In this document: positions 8,721-17,639 of the stretch, one piece after another
Layout of the letters: the number at the start of each line of letters is the position of its first letter
Numbering within the stretch: the stretch's first letter is position 1
Assembly: GCA_963678375.2 (NCBI GenBank)
Contig: OY782831.1
Location: 2,046,001 to 2,110,000, forward strand
Direction: 5' to 3'
DNA length: 64,000 nucleotides
From: JAEKNW01 sp963678375
Lineage (GTDB): Bacteria; Cloacimonadota; Cloacimonadia; Cloacimonadales; JAFGVF01
Notes under the pieces: model-generated
Told to the model about the DNA's origin: nothing
What the model saw: only the letters and a program-made list of their open reading frames with translations
Database searches by the model: none
Program-made: the position numbers and the translations under genes

Positions 8721-9803
8721 CTACATCTGTTTTAAGTTACCATCTACATCTTGATGGTGATGGAAGTATTCTTCTTCCAGTTTTTCCATCTCTTCTAGCG
8801 CAGAATTGAGCATTCTTACCCTTTCACTATAAGGGATAAATGCTGATTTAAAGCCGTTAATAATAATATTTTTTACATCTTTATAAGTGATATTTAATGT
8901 GTCAATAACAAACATAAATTCATCTGTGACTGTTGTTGATGATACTGTTCTATTATCTGTATTTAGAGTGACTCTTAACCCATAATCTAAATAGAATCCA
9001 AATGGATGAACATCAAGTGAAGGAACAGCTTTAGTATGATAATTACTCTTGAAGCAAATCTCCAATGGAATTCTGTGATCTGTCACATAGTTTAGTAAAT
9101 CTCCATCTTCAATTAAGCGAGTTCCATGACCGATCCTGTGAGTACCACAATAGTGCAAAGCTTGGTGAATACTATCTGGTCCATAAGCTTCCCCAGCATG
9201 AATAGTTATATTAAGATTATTGCTTAAGGCTAACCTAAAAGCTTCTTCATGATCTTTGGCAGGATAATTATACTCAGCTCCTGCTAAATCAAAGCCAATC
9301 ACACCTTTGTTTTTATAAGCTACTGCTAATTCAGCTAGTCTTAATGAGGTTGCTGGGTTAATGTTTCTGATACCACAGATAATTACAGCGGTTTTAATAT
9401 TATATTTTAATTCAGCTTTTCTTAAACCTCTTAAAACAGCATCGTTAACTTCTGTAAGCTTTAATCCTTCATTTACATGTAGAATAGGGGAGTAACGGAC
9501 TTCTATATAACGAACATTTTCTTTAGCTGAATCTTCAGCTAATTCAAAGGCTGCTCTTTCTAAACCTTCTTCATTTTGCAAAACTAAGTTGGTAATGTGA
9601 AATCCTTGAAGGTATTCCTCTAAACTTTTACAGTCATCTCCGCAAGAAATCATATCTGTAAGCTTCTTTTTATCTGTTGTTGGTAACTTTATTTTATTCT
9701 TTTTAGCTAAATCTAATATGGTGTCCACTCTTACAGAACCATCTAAATGTACATGTAGGTCTGTTTTAGGTAATTTTTCTATAAATTCTCTATCTAACTT
9801 CAT
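8721..9803 (-). CDS. add: Adenosine deaminase
   Basis: The enzyme hydrolyses adenosine and deoxyadenosine to inosine forms in purine salvage. Zinc ligands and catalytic residues are visible: TDLHVHLDGS (about 15-24), ITIHAGEAYGP, HRIGHGTRL and TLNTDNRTVSST, the bacterial ADA pattern. The 360-residue length is normal for the family, and TTTAGGAGG-type sequence before the ATG fixes the start. It is transcribed away from the small membrane protein gene at 9929. Adenine deaminases of the same superfamily are an alternative, but the TDNRTVS pattern favours adenosine. Confidence 0.9.
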   Translation of the reverse strand: MKLDREFIEKLPKTDLHVHLDGSVRVDTILDLAKKNKIKLPTTDKKKLTDMISCGDDCKSLEEYLQGFHITNLVLQNEEGLERAAFELAEDSAKENVRYIEVRYSPILHVNEGLKLTEVNDAVLRGLRKAELKYNIKTAVIICGIRNINPATSLRLAELAVAYKNKGVIGFDLAGAEYNYPAKDHEEAFRLALSNNLNITIHAGEAYGPDSIHQALHYCGTHRIGHGTRLIEDGDLLNYVTDHRIPLEICFKSNYHTKAVPSLDVHPFGFYLDYGLRVTLNTDNRTVSSTTVTDEFMFVIDTLNITYKDVKNIIINGFKSAFIPYSERVRMLNSALEEMEKLEEEYFHHHQDVDGNLKQM

Positions 9804-9928
9804 TTTTCCTCCTAAAGTTATTTAATATGTTATTATATTCAATTGAGAGTATTCTGTCAAAGAAAAAAATAATTTAATAAAAGATAGACAAAAATCAGTG
9901 ATACTATTTTCTCATACTAGGAGAAAAT

Positions 9929-10201
9929 ATGAAAAATATATTTGAGAGACCTTATATATTATTAAAACTATGTGGTTTAATGTTTAAGTTTATTTCTGTT
10001 TTTAGTTTATACTTTGGATTTATGGGGGCCTTTACCTATGAAGGGAATTCAGCTGGAGTAAAGTTACTTATTTTTCTTGCAGGCTTAGGATTCTTCTTAA
10101 TCTTATTCACTTTTGGGGAGATTATCAAGGTTGTTGTTTATGACATCCTGATACCTAAAAAGGAGCTCTTGAGAAACTATTGCTTAAAAAGCAATGATTA
10201 A
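9929..10201 (+). CDS. Small membrane protein, unknown function
   Basis: I do not recognise this 90-residue protein. Two hydrophobic helices are clear (about residues 10-33 and 46-72) around a short FTYEGNSAG loop, with a basic C-terminal tail (PKKELLRNYCLKSND). GGAG five bases before the ATG supports it being translated. It stands alone before the infC leader and diverges from add. Confidence 0.65.
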   Translation: MKNIFERPYILLKLCGLMFKFISVFSLYFGFMGAFTYEGNSAGVKLLIFLAGLGFFLILFTFGEIIKVVVYDILIPKKELLRNYCLKSND

Positions 10202-10506
10202 GCTTCCTTGATTGTTAGTCTTTCAATATCTTCCCAATAAATTATGGAGATACTTACAATAAGGAGTTGGTGGAGATATTTTAGCGTAATAAATTAAAAA
10301 AGAACTTGACGAAAAAACACATAAGAAAATAATTACATAAATATAAAAGATGTGTAAGCATCTACCTAACGATTCTGCCCAGTAGATATTGTCTAGGTCC
10401 GAAATGAATAATACTTATGAAGTATAGATATTAATAATGGATTAGGGCGGATTTATATCCGCCCTTTTTTTGTTAAACCGAAAACCTAAAAAAATGGAGG
10501 TTTCTT
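10202..10506 (+). promoter_or_regulatory. infC operon leader with promoter and attenuator
   Basis: No gene is seen in this 305-base stretch. A sigma70-like promoter is plausible at 10306-10334 (TTGACG, 16 bp, AATAAT). About 110 bases later an intrinsic terminator occurs inside the leader (10445-10471), preceded by a small hairpin ATACTT-ATG-AAGTAT. The ribosome site GGAGG at 10496-10500 follows. Leaders of infC-rpmI-rplT operons in several phyla control readthrough in response to L20 or IF3. The present sequence shows the architecture but not the ligand. Confidence 0.55.
10445..10471 (+). terminator. Intrinsic terminator within infC leader
   Basis: An eight-base-pair GC-rich stem (GGGCGGAT/ATCCGCCC, loop TTAT) is followed at once by seven T. 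It stands 42 bases before the infC start, so it either attenuates the operon or ends transcription from the upstream 90-residue gene. Confidence 0.85.
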
Positions 10507-11136
10507 ATAATAAGGATAAGAAAAGGACGCGCTAAGACTAAAGAAGTTGTGCCAAAAGAAAACATTAATGAACAGATTACAGCAAGAGAAGTTAGATTAA
10601 TCGATGCTGAAGGCAAACAAGTTGGCGTAGTAAGTATTGTAAGAGCTAGAGAAATTGCAGAGCAGGCTGGATTAGATTTAGTGGAGATTTCTCCATCTGC
10701 TAAGCCACCAGTATGCAAGATTATGGATTTTAGTAAATACTATTATCAAAAAGAGCGTAAGGCTCGTGAGGCAAGAAAGAACAGACAGGAAGTTCAAGTA
10801 AAAGAGGTCAAGTTTGGACCTAATACAGAAGAACATGATTATAACTTTAAGAAAAAGAATGCAATCAAGTTTCTGCTTCAACATGATAAGGTTAAATTTA
10901 CTGTAAGATTTAGAGGTCGTCAAATGGCCCACAAAGAGCTAGGTGAAGATTTGTTGAAGAAGATTATGGTTGAACTCAAACCAATAGTTGATGTAGATCA
11001 GCCTATTCGTTCAGAAAGTAGAGTTATGTCAATGACTCTTTCACCCAAGAAAGATATTGAGAAACTTATCGACTTGTTAGATAAAACTGACGAAGAAGAT
11101 GAGAATGCTAAGGCAAGTGTAGAAGAAAAAGAATAA
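10507..11136 (+). CDS. infC: Translation initiation factor IF-3, probable AUA start
   Basis: IF-3 binds the 30S subunit and checks the start codon. The sequence has NEQITAREVRLIDAEG, ISPSAKPPVCKIMDFSKYYY, VKEVKFGP and FRGRQMAH, covering both domains, with an acidic tail. The only strong ribosome site is GGAGG at 10496-10500. Six bases later the frame reads ATA (10507), then ATA AGG ATA, and the first ordinary start, GTG at 10549, has no spaced Shine-Dalgarno and would remove the basic IRIRKGRAK N-terminus. infC is known in other bacteria for rare AUU/AUA/AUC starts that allow self-control, so I place the start at 10507. A start at the second ATA (10510) is possible. Confidence 0.9.
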   Translation: MIRIRKGRAKTKEVVPKENINEQITAREVRLIDAEGKQVGVVSIVRAREIAEQAGLDLVEISPSAKPPVCKIMDFSKYYYQKERKAREARKNRQEVQVKEVKFGPNTEEHDYNFKKKNAIKFLLQHDKVKFTVRFRGRQMAHKELGEDLLKKIMVELKPIVDVDQPIRSESRVMSMTLSPKKDIEKLIDLLDKTDEEDENAKASVEEKE

Positions 11137-11156
11137 TATATAAAATTGGAGGAACA

Positions 11157-11357
11157 ATGCCAAAAATTAGAACCCACAGAGCTGCTGCAAAGCGATTTAA
11201 AGTTACCGGAAGTGGTAAAATTAAAAGACATCATGCAAAGTCTGCTCACATTAAAACTAAGAAAAGTCAGAAGTTGAAGAGACATTTAAGAGATTCTGAA
11301 ATTGTCAGATCATGTGATGAACCAAGAGTAAAGAAAATGCTTTGCGGCATGATGTAA
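11157..11357 (+). CDS. rpmI: 50S ribosomal protein L35
   Basis: This is a 66-residue highly basic protein starting MPKIRTHRAAAKRFKVTGSGK, the L35 signature, and ending in a short RVKKMLCGMM tail. GGAGG precedes the ATG. It lies between infC and rplT, the conserved infC-rpmI-rplT order. Confidence 0.97.
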   Translation: MPKIRTHRAAAKRFKVTGSGKIKRHHAKSAHIKTKKSQKLKRHLRDSEIVRSCDEPRVKKMLCGMM

Positions 11358-11373
11358 AAAAAGGAGTTTAAAA

Positions 11374-11733
11374 ATGGCAAGATCAAAAAATTTAGTTGCT
11401 TCAAGAGCAAGAAAAAAATTAAAGTTAAAATTAGCAAAAGGTTATAGAGGTTCAAGACATAGACTATATAGAATCGCTGCTCAAACAGTTGAGAAAGGTT
11501 GGGGATACGCTTACAGAGACAGAAAGCAAAAGAAAAGAACATTCCGTAGATTATGGATAACTAGAATCAATGCTGCCTGCCGTAATGAAGGTATCACATA
11601 TAGTAAGTTCATCAATGCGCTTCATAAAGCTGAAATTTCAGTTAACCGTAAAGTATTAGCCAATTTAGCATGGCATGATCAAGAAGCTTTCGCACAATTA
11701 GTGGATATTGCAAAAAAACACATGGAAGCTTAA
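11374..11733 (+). CDS. rplT: 50S ribosomal protein L20
   Basis: This 119-residue basic protein has the L20 features KLAKGYRGSRHRLYR, AYRDRKQKKRTFRRLWI and ARINAACR-like NAACRNEGITYSKFI. L20 is an early assembly protein and a known autoregulator of this operon in other bacteria. AAGGAG precedes the ATG. The stop is immediately followed by the pheS start. Confidence 0.97.
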   Translation: MARSKNLVASRARKKLKLKLAKGYRGSRHRLYRIAAQTVEKGWGYAYRDRKQKKRTFRRLWITRINAACRNEGITYSKFINALHKAEISVNRKVLANLAWHDQEAFAQLVDIAKKHMEA

Positions 11734-12756
11734 ATGAAAGAAAAGCTAAAGCAGATAATAGCCAAGGCTGAATCCGAGTTAAATTCAATAACATCTAAAC
11801 CAGAATTATTGAATGCAAAATCTAGAATAATTGGTAAAAAGAGTGAGTTAAACTCTTTGATGAAAAATATTAAAGAAGTTGCTGCTGAGGATCGCCGTGA
11901 ATTTGGTCAATTAGTAAATGAAGCAAAGAATTATCTGCAAGATTTAATCGATAAAAGAACAGTAATTATCGATGAATTGATTTATAAAGAACAAATAGCC
12001 TCTTCCCGCATTGATTTAACAATGCCGGGAAGAAGGATTGTTCAAGGTGGACTACACCCTCTTACGAAGATATGGAGAGAGGTGGAGGACACCTTTCTTA
12101 GTATGGGATTTGAAATCGCAGATGGTTTTGATGTAGAAGATGAATTTCATAATTTTGATGCGTTGAATACACCTAAAGATCATCCTTCCCGTAACTTAGC
12201 AGATACTTTCTATGTAGAAGACAATATTTTATTAAGAACTCAGACATCTACAGTTCAGATTAGAACTATGGAGAATTATCAACCCCCAATTCGCATTATT
12301 GCTCCTGGACGTTGTTATAGGAATGATAAAATGGATGCTTCTCATTCACCAGTCTTTCACCAAGTTGAAGCTTTGGTAGTTGATGAGAATATTTCATTTG
12401 CTGATTTGAAAGATACTTTAAATATGTTTGTCCAAAAGATGTTTGGGACAAAAACGAAGTCTAGAATCAGACCACACTTTTTCCCTTTCACAGAGCCTAG
12501 TGCTGAGATAGATATTTCTTGTGTAAACTGTGGGGGAAGTGGTTGTAGGATTTGCAAAAACAGTGGCTGGCTAGAAATGGGTGGTGCTGGGATGGTAGAT
12601 CCAGCTGTGCTTGAAACAGTAGGCATAGATTCTGAAAAATATACAGGATATGCTTTTGGATTAGGTATTGATAGAATCACAATGCTAAAATATAATATAC
12701 CAGATTTGAGAATTCTCTTTGAAAATGATTTAAGATTTTTAAAACAATATAGATAG
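11734..12756 (+). CDS. pheS: Phenylalanyl-tRNA synthetase alpha subunit
   Basis: The catalytic subunit charges tRNA-Phe as an alpha2beta2 enzyme. The protein has an N-terminal coiled coil (about 1-90) and class II motifs: HPLTKIWREVEDTF, the FDALNTPKDHPSR segment, GRCYRNDKMDASHSPVFHQVE and the C-terminal AFGLGIDRITMLKY. A CVNCGGSGCRICKNSGW cluster (about 265-282) resembles the Cys-rich loop of many PheS proteins. The ATG abuts the rplT stop without a gap, so translation is probably coupled. Confidence 0.97.
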   Translation: MKEKLKQIIAKAESELNSITSKPELLNAKSRIIGKKSELNSLMKNIKEVAAEDRREFGQLVNEAKNYLQDLIDKRTVIIDELIYKEQIASSRIDLTMPGRRIVQGGLHPLTKIWREVEDTFLSMGFEIADGFDVEDEFHNFDALNTPKDHPSRNLADTFYVEDNILLRTQTSTVQIRTMENYQPPIRIIAPGRCYRNDKMDASHSPVFHQVEALVVDENISFADLKDTLNMFVQKMFGTKTKSRIRPHFFPFTEPSAEIDISCVNCGGSGCRICKNSGWLEMGGAGMVDPAVLETVGIDSEKYTGYAFGLGIDRITMLKYNIPDLRILFENDLRFLKQYR

Positions 12757-12768
12757 GGTTTAGGGATT

Positions 12769-15180
12769 ATGAAAATTAGTTATAAATGGTTAAAAGATTA
12801 TGTAGATTTAGACGTAGACCCTAGAGCATTAGAAGACCACCTTACATTTGCTGGCATTGAAGTAGAAGAGATAGAACATATCGGTGAAGAGTTAAAACAG
12901 TTTAAGGTGGCTCAAGTTTTATCAGCAGAAAAAGTTGAGGGATCTGACCACTTACAAGTTTGTTCAGTCAATGATGGAAGTGGTGAAGCTCTTCAGGTAG
13001 TATGTGGTGCTCCTAACTGTAGAGCTGGATTAAAAGTAGCTTTTGCTCCAATCGGCTCTGTTATAGGTGGAGAATTTAAGATTAAGAAGGCTAAGTTAAA
13101 AGGTGTAGCTTCTTATGGTATGATATGTTCAGCTAAAGAGTTGGGCATTTCTGCAGATCATGATGGCATTTTGGAACTTAATCCACAAGCAGTTATTGGT
13201 CAAGATCTAGCTAGTTACTTAGATTTTAATGATGTAGTTTATGATGTAGAGATTACTCCAAATCGCCCTGATTTACTTGGTATGATAGGAGTTGCTCGTG
13301 ATGTATCTGCTCTATACCACAAAAAACTTAATTTACCTCAAGCTAAGAAGTGGGAAAGCGATAGGGATATTAAAGAATCTCTGAAATTAACTCTTACTAA
13401 CCAAGAAAAATGTTCTCGCTATATAGCTACCGTAATCAAAGATGTTGAGATAAAGGAATCACCTGATTGGTTAAAGAAGAGACTAATCGCTGTTGGCTTA
13501 AGACCTATAAATAATGTTGTTGATATTACCAATTTCATCTTAATGGAAACTGGTCACCCAATTCATGCTTTTGACTATGATAAAATCACTGGTCAGGAAA
13601 TTATTGTCCGTGATGCGTATGAGAATGAAGTTTTCCCTGCTCTAAATGGTGAAAGTCTAAAGTTATCTACAGATGACTTAGTGATTGCTGATTCAGAAAA
13701 AGCTGTCGGTTTAGCTGGTGTCATGGGTGGAGCAAATTCTGAAATAACTGAGAAGACAAAAAACATTGTAATTGAATCAGCTTGCTTTGATTATGCTACA
13801 GTTAGAAGAACTTCCCAGCGTCATAAAATATCTTCTGATTCATCCTACAGATTTGAAAGAGGTTTGTCTCCAGAAACTCCTGCTTATGCTAGGGATAGGG
13901 CTGTTGACCTTATCTTAGAGTTAGCAGGTGGTAATTTACAGGCAAATAGTTTAGATATCTATCCAAATCCAGACCTAGCAAAAATAATCATTGATTTAAG
14001 ACCTGAGAGAGTAAGTAAGGTTCTTGGTACTGAAATTCCATTAACTGAAATCAAGTCTTATCTTAAGGCCTTAGGTTTAGATTTATTAAAGGAAGATGAG
14101 AATCATTTACAGTATAGGATTCCTCATTTTAGAGGTGATTTAGTAAGAGAAATTGATCTGATTGAGGAAATAGTCAGACTACACGGATATAACAATATTC
14201 CTGAAAAAACTAGACCTCAAGGTATCATGAACCATAAACAATTTAGATTTGAAAGAAAAATTAAGGATATGATGGTTGCTGCAGGTTTATTTGAAGTGAT
14301 AAATCTTACCTTATTTGATCCAGAAAATCTAGATAAACTAAGACTTGCAAATGAAGATTTTAGAAGAAATTATATTGAACTCAAAAATCCCCAAAGTAAT
14401 GTTCTTAAAGCTATGCGTACCACTTTGATTACTAATCTTTTAAATTGCACTGAATATAATATTAATCGGGGAAATAAAGACGTTCGTATTTTTGAATTAA
14501 ATAAAATTATTTTAGATAACCATGACAAAACCACTCAAGAGAGAAAATATCTTACCTGTCTTTTAACTGGCAGTAGATTTGATGGTTACTGGAAAGAAAA
14601 GCAAGTAAAATGTGATTTTTATGATGCAAAGGGTATAGTCGAGGATTTGTTTGCTGAATGTAACTTGCAAGTTAGCTTAAGTCCTTCAAATGAACCTTAT
14701 TATACAGAGAATCATGCAGCTGATATTTATATGGGTAAAAATAAACTTGGCTCTTTAGGGCAAATTGACCCAAAGATTGCTAAAAGCTTCGATATAAATA
14801 CTGTGGATTTAAAACAGGATATTTATATTATTGATTTAGATTTATCTAAAGTGTTTGATTTAATGGATTTTTCTGATAGAGAATTTCAAGAAATAAATAG
14901 ATTCCCGAATGTGGTTAGAGACCTATCTTTCCATGTTGATTCTGAGATAAAAGTTGCTGACATTATTTCATCAATAGAAGTTGTAAATAAATCAGTTGTG
15001 AAAAATGTAGCTTTAATTGATGAATATAAAGGGAAGAATATTCCGAATGGGAAAAGGTCTTTGACATTTTCAATAACTCTAAATTCCCTAAATAAAACAT
15101 TGACAGATAATTTTGTCGAACAATTAATGAAAAAAGTTGTTAAAAACTTAGTAAAAAAATTTAATATTGAAATGAGGTAA
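12769..15180 (+). CDS. pheT: Phenylalanyl-tRNA synthetase beta subunit
   Basis: The 803-residue beta subunit has the usual order: N-terminal tRNA-binding OB domain (about 40-150, VCGAPNCRAGLKVAFA), B3/B4 editing domain (VVDITNFILMETGHPIHAFD), B5 domain (IDLIEEIVRLHGYNNIPE), a catalytic-like core and a C-terminal anticodon-binding FDX-ACB domain (EINRFPNVVRDLSF). It follows pheS by 12 bases. Confidence 0.97.
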   Translation: MKISYKWLKDYVDLDVDPRALEDHLTFAGIEVEEIEHIGEELKQFKVAQVLSAEKVEGSDHLQVCSVNDGSGEALQVVCGAPNCRAGLKVAFAPIGSVIGGEFKIKKAKLKGVASYGMICSAKELGISADHDGILELNPQAVIGQDLASYLDFNDVVYDVEITPNRPDLLGMIGVARDVSALYHKKLNLPQAKKWESDRDIKESLKLTLTNQEKCSRYIATVIKDVEIKESPDWLKKRLIAVGLRPINNVVDITNFILMETGHPIHAFDYDKITGQEIIVRDAYENEVFPALNGESLKLSTDDLVIADSEKAVGLAGVMGGANSEITEKTKNIVIESACFDYATVRRTSQRHKISSDSSYRFERGLSPETPAYARDRAVDLILELAGGNLQANSLDIYPNPDLAKIIIDLRPERVSKVLGTEIPLTEIKSYLKALGLDLLKEDENHLQYRIPHFRGDLVREIDLIEEIVRLHGYNNIPEKTRPQGIMNHKQFRFERKIKDMMVAAGLFEVINLTLFDPENLDKLRLANEDFRRNYIELKNPQSNVLKAMRTTLITNLLNCTEYNINRGNKDVRIFELNKIILDNHDKTTQERKYLTCLLTGSRFDGYWKEKQVKCDFYDAKGIVEDLFAECNLQVSLSPSNEPYYTENHAADIYMGKNKLGSLGQIDPKIAKSFDINTVDLKQDIYIIDLDLSKVFDLMDFSDREFQEINRFPNVVRDLSFHVDSEIKVADIISSIEVVNKSVVKNVALIDEYKGKNIPNGKRSLTFSITLNSLNKTLTDNFVEQLMKKVVKNLVKKFNIEMR

Positions 15181-15185
15181 GTAAA

Positions 15186-15566
15186 ATGAACCAAGTGAAC
15201 ATGAATAATATAAACCAGAAAATTCAAAAGCTTATTGAAAAATATAGAGCTCTTGAAGCTGATAATAATAATAATTTAGAGACAATCTCAAAATTAGAAG
15301 AAGTCGTTGAAGAACAAAAAAATAATATAGCAAATCTTAATGAGACTTTAGAAAATAAAGAACTACAAATAATGACTCATGAAGATACTATCAATGAATT
15401 AAATAAAAGCATAGAAGACTTGAGAGCTACAAGAGCTTCCCTAGAAAACAGAGTTAGTGAACTTCAGTCTGCTCTTGAAAATATTGGCAATACAGCTAAT
15501 GAAATCGATTCTAAGCTTTCAGATATGTTCCCTGATGTAGATTTATCAGAAATTGATAATCTATAA
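15186..15566 (+). CDS. Coiled-coil protein, possibly ZapB-like
   Basis: This 126-residue acidic protein is almost entirely coiled coil (about residues 10-105, with heptads such as LEEVVEEQKNNIANLNETLENKELQI) and a short acidic tail (FPDVDLSEIDNL). It sits 5 bases after pheT and 16 bases before zapA. Coiled-coil partners of ZapA occur next to it in several bacteria, so a division-ring role is a reasonable inference, but the sequence alone does not prove it. Confidence 0.75.
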   Translation: MNQVNMNNINQKIQKLIEKYRALEADNNNNLETISKLEEVVEEQKNNIANLNETLENKELQIMTHEDTINELNKSIEDLRATRASLENRVSELQSALENIGNTANEIDSKLSDMFPDVDLSEIDNL

Positions 15567-15582
15567 TTATTAAGAATACTTT

Positions 15583-15843
15583 ATGAAAGAAATTCAATTT
15601 GAATTATTAGGTAAACATTTCAGTGTCAAGACTGATGATCCTGATAAACTAGAAAGGACTATTTTAGATCTAAAAAAATTCTTAAGAGAAATGTCTTTGG
15701 AATATAAAAGCCTAGATTTAAACAAATTCTTGCTCTATTGCATGCTGAAAATGACTGATCAAATGATCACTATTCAAGATCAATTGTCTCAGTTTAATAA
15801 TCAGATTGATACTATTGAAATTGACTCCTTTTTGGATGAATAA
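15583..15843 (+). CDS. zapA: Cell division protein ZapA
   Basis: ZapA bundles FtsZ filaments at midcell. This 86-residue protein has the N-terminal strand pattern (IQFELLGKHFSVKTDD) followed by long helices (LNKFLLYCMLKMTDQMITIQ, then a coiled coil). The family is short and divergent, so the call rests on length, fold pattern and position: pheS-pheT-zapA, with a 6S-like RNA directly after it and rny next, an order seen in many bacteria. Confidence 0.75.
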   Translation: MKEIQFELLGKHFSVKTDDPDKLERTILDLKKFLREMSLEYKSLDLNKFLLYCMLKMTDQMITIQDQLSQFNNQIDTIEIDSFLDE

Positions 15844-15849
15844 GTTTTA

Positions 15850-16026
15850 ATTTCTGCAATATTAGTGATCTTTCATTGAAGAAGAACTAACATTAAAAAG
15901 GGAATCGAGCCATTGGTGGCACTCAAGCCGTCTATGTCACGGATCAGTAAAGCTGATAAGGTAGATGCCCACCTTGAACAGAGTTCTAGGTTTCAATAAT
16001 GGACACGGTATTGCGGAATATTTTTT
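15850..16026 (+). ncRNA. ssrS: Probable 6S RNA
   Basis: The gap between zapA and rny holds a GC-richer, structured segment of about 175 bases. Its ends close into a 10-bp stem (15852-15861 with 16009-16018, one G-U pair), followed by TATTTTTTG like a terminator tail. Inside, AGAAC and ATTGAA on the 5' arm can pair with GTTCT and TTCAAT on the 3' arm, and the 3' arm contains CACCTTGAAC..TTCTAGG, resembling the 3' side of E. coli 6S RNA. Small hairpins occupy the tip (GCCA-TTGG-TGGC, ATCAG-TAAAG-CTGAT). 6S RNA inhibits the housekeeping RNA polymerase and is commonly encoded after zapA. The exact ends are uncertain. Confidence 0.6.
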
Positions 16027-16077
16027 GATAGATTAAGATCCCTAACAAGGATAGAATATAGATAAAGAGAGGATATA

Positions 16078-17637
16078 ATGGAATTAATATATATTGCCAT
16101 TGGGATAATTATTGGTATTTTTGCTATGGGGATTGTTTATATAGTCCTTAGAAAGAAAGCTTTTAGTCTCATCAGTAATCAAAAAGTGATTGCTGAGCAA
16201 ATTATTGAAGAAGCCAAAGATAAAGCTAAAACTTTAAAGAAAGAAAAAATTCTTGAAGGTAAAGAAGAATGGTATCAACAGAAGAAAGTTCTTGAAGATG
16301 AGATTAAAGACCGCCAGAAAGAACTTAGGAAACTAGAGAAAGCTTCAAATGATCGCTTAGCTTCCTTAGATCGTAGACTTGAGTCTTTAGAAAAAAAAGA
16401 AGCTAATCTGACACAACTTGAGAAAAAAAATCACAAATTCGAAGATGTTTTAAACAAACGTGCTGAAGAAATTGACAATTTGATAAGTGATCAAGAAAAG
16501 AAATTAGAAGAAATTGCTGGTATGACACATGAAGAAGCTCTTAATCAGTTAAAGGCAGAACTAATATCAACTGCCAAGAAGCATACTGCTGGTGAAATTA
16601 GACAGATGATTGAACAACTCAAATCAGATTCTACCGCTAAATCAGCTGAAATTCTAGCTACAGCAATTCAAAGAATGGCAGTTGACTATGTCTCAGAATC
16701 AACTGTTTCAGTTGTTTCTTTACCATCAGATGAAATGAAAGGAAGAATAATCGGACGTGAAGGACGTAACATCAGATCATTTGAAAAAGCATCAGGTGTT
16801 GATTTAATTATTGATGATACTCCAGAAGCAGTTGTTCTCTCTTGTTTTGACCCAATTAGGAGAGAAATTGCTCGTTTATCATTAGAAAAGCTCATCTCTG
16901 ATGGCAGAATTCATCCAGGAAGAATTGAAGAAGTTATTGAAAAAACAGGTAAAGAAATGGATGATCATCTTGTTAAGGTTGGTGAAAAGGCCTTCTTAGA
17001 AGCTAATGTCCATAATATTTCACCTAACATTATTAAAATACTTGGTAGATTAAAATATAGAACTAGTTATGGACAAAATGTTCTCCAGCATTCAATCGAG
17101 ACAGCCTGGATTTGTGGAATAATGGCTGCAGAACTTGGTTTAAATCAAGAGATGGCACGAAGAGCAGGTCTGCTTCATGATATTGGTAAAGCTATAGATC
17201 ATGAGTTTGATGGTTCTCATGCAGTAATCGGTGCAAATATTGCCCGTAAAAATGGTGAGTGCAAAACTGTCATTAATGCTATTGAAGCACATCACGAAGA
17301 TGTTACTCCTGATACTGTATATGCTGCTTTAGTACAAGCATCTGATGCTATCTCTGGTGCTAGACCTGGTGCTAGAAGAGAGATGTTAGAGTCTTATATG
17401 CAAAGACTATCTAAATTAGAAGAAATTGCTGGCTCAATTGAAGGTGTTAACAAATCTTACGCTATCCAAGCTGGAAGAGAGTTGAGAATTATAGTTGAAC
17501 CAAGTAATGTTAATGATGAATCAGCTGCTTTTATCGCCCAAGATATTGCAGGTAAGATTGAAAAAGAAGTTCAATATCCTGGAACTATAAAAGTTACTGT
17601 AATTAGAGAAACAAGACAAGTTTCTGTTGCAAAATAG
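16078..17637 (+). CDS. rny: Ribonuclease Y
   Basis: This membrane-anchored endoribonuclease starts mRNA turnover. The 519 residues show an N-terminal membrane helix (about 2-24), a long coiled coil (about 30-150), a KH domain (about 215-270, GRIIGREGRNIRSFEKASG), an HD domain (about 330-430, LLHDIGKAIDHE and HHEDV) and the typical C-terminus ending IKVTVIRETR. AGAGAGG lies before the ATG. It is followed by ymdB, its usual neighbour. Confidence 0.96.
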   Translation: MELIYIAIGIIIGIFAMGIVYIVLRKKAFSLISNQKVIAEQIIEEAKDKAKTLKKEKILEGKEEWYQQKKVLEDEIKDRQKELRKLEKASNDRLASLDRRLESLEKKEANLTQLEKKNHKFEDVLNKRAEEIDNLISDQEKKLEEIAGMTHEEALNQLKAELISTAKKHTAGEIRQMIEQLKSDSTAKSAEILATAIQRMAVDYVSESTVSVVSLPSDEMKGRIIGREGRNIRSFEKASGVDLIIDDTPEAVVLSCFDPIRREIARLSLEKLISDGRIHPGRIEEVIEKTGKEMDDHLVKVGEKAFLEANVHNISPNIIKILGRLKYRTSYGQNVLQHSIETAWICGIMAAELGLNQEMARRAGLLHDIGKAIDHEFDGSHAVIGANIARKNGECKTVINAIEAHHEDVTPDTVYAALVQASDAISGARPGARREMLESYMQRLSKLEEIAGSIEGVNKSYAIQAGRELRIIVEPSNVNDESAAFIAQDIAGKIEKEVQYPGTIKVTVIRETRQVSVAK

Positions 17638-17639
17638 TT

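Noticed and set aside
10473..10932. Minus-strand open frames opposite infC
   Set aside because: They shadow a highly conserved gene; no ribosome sites and no recognisable protein.
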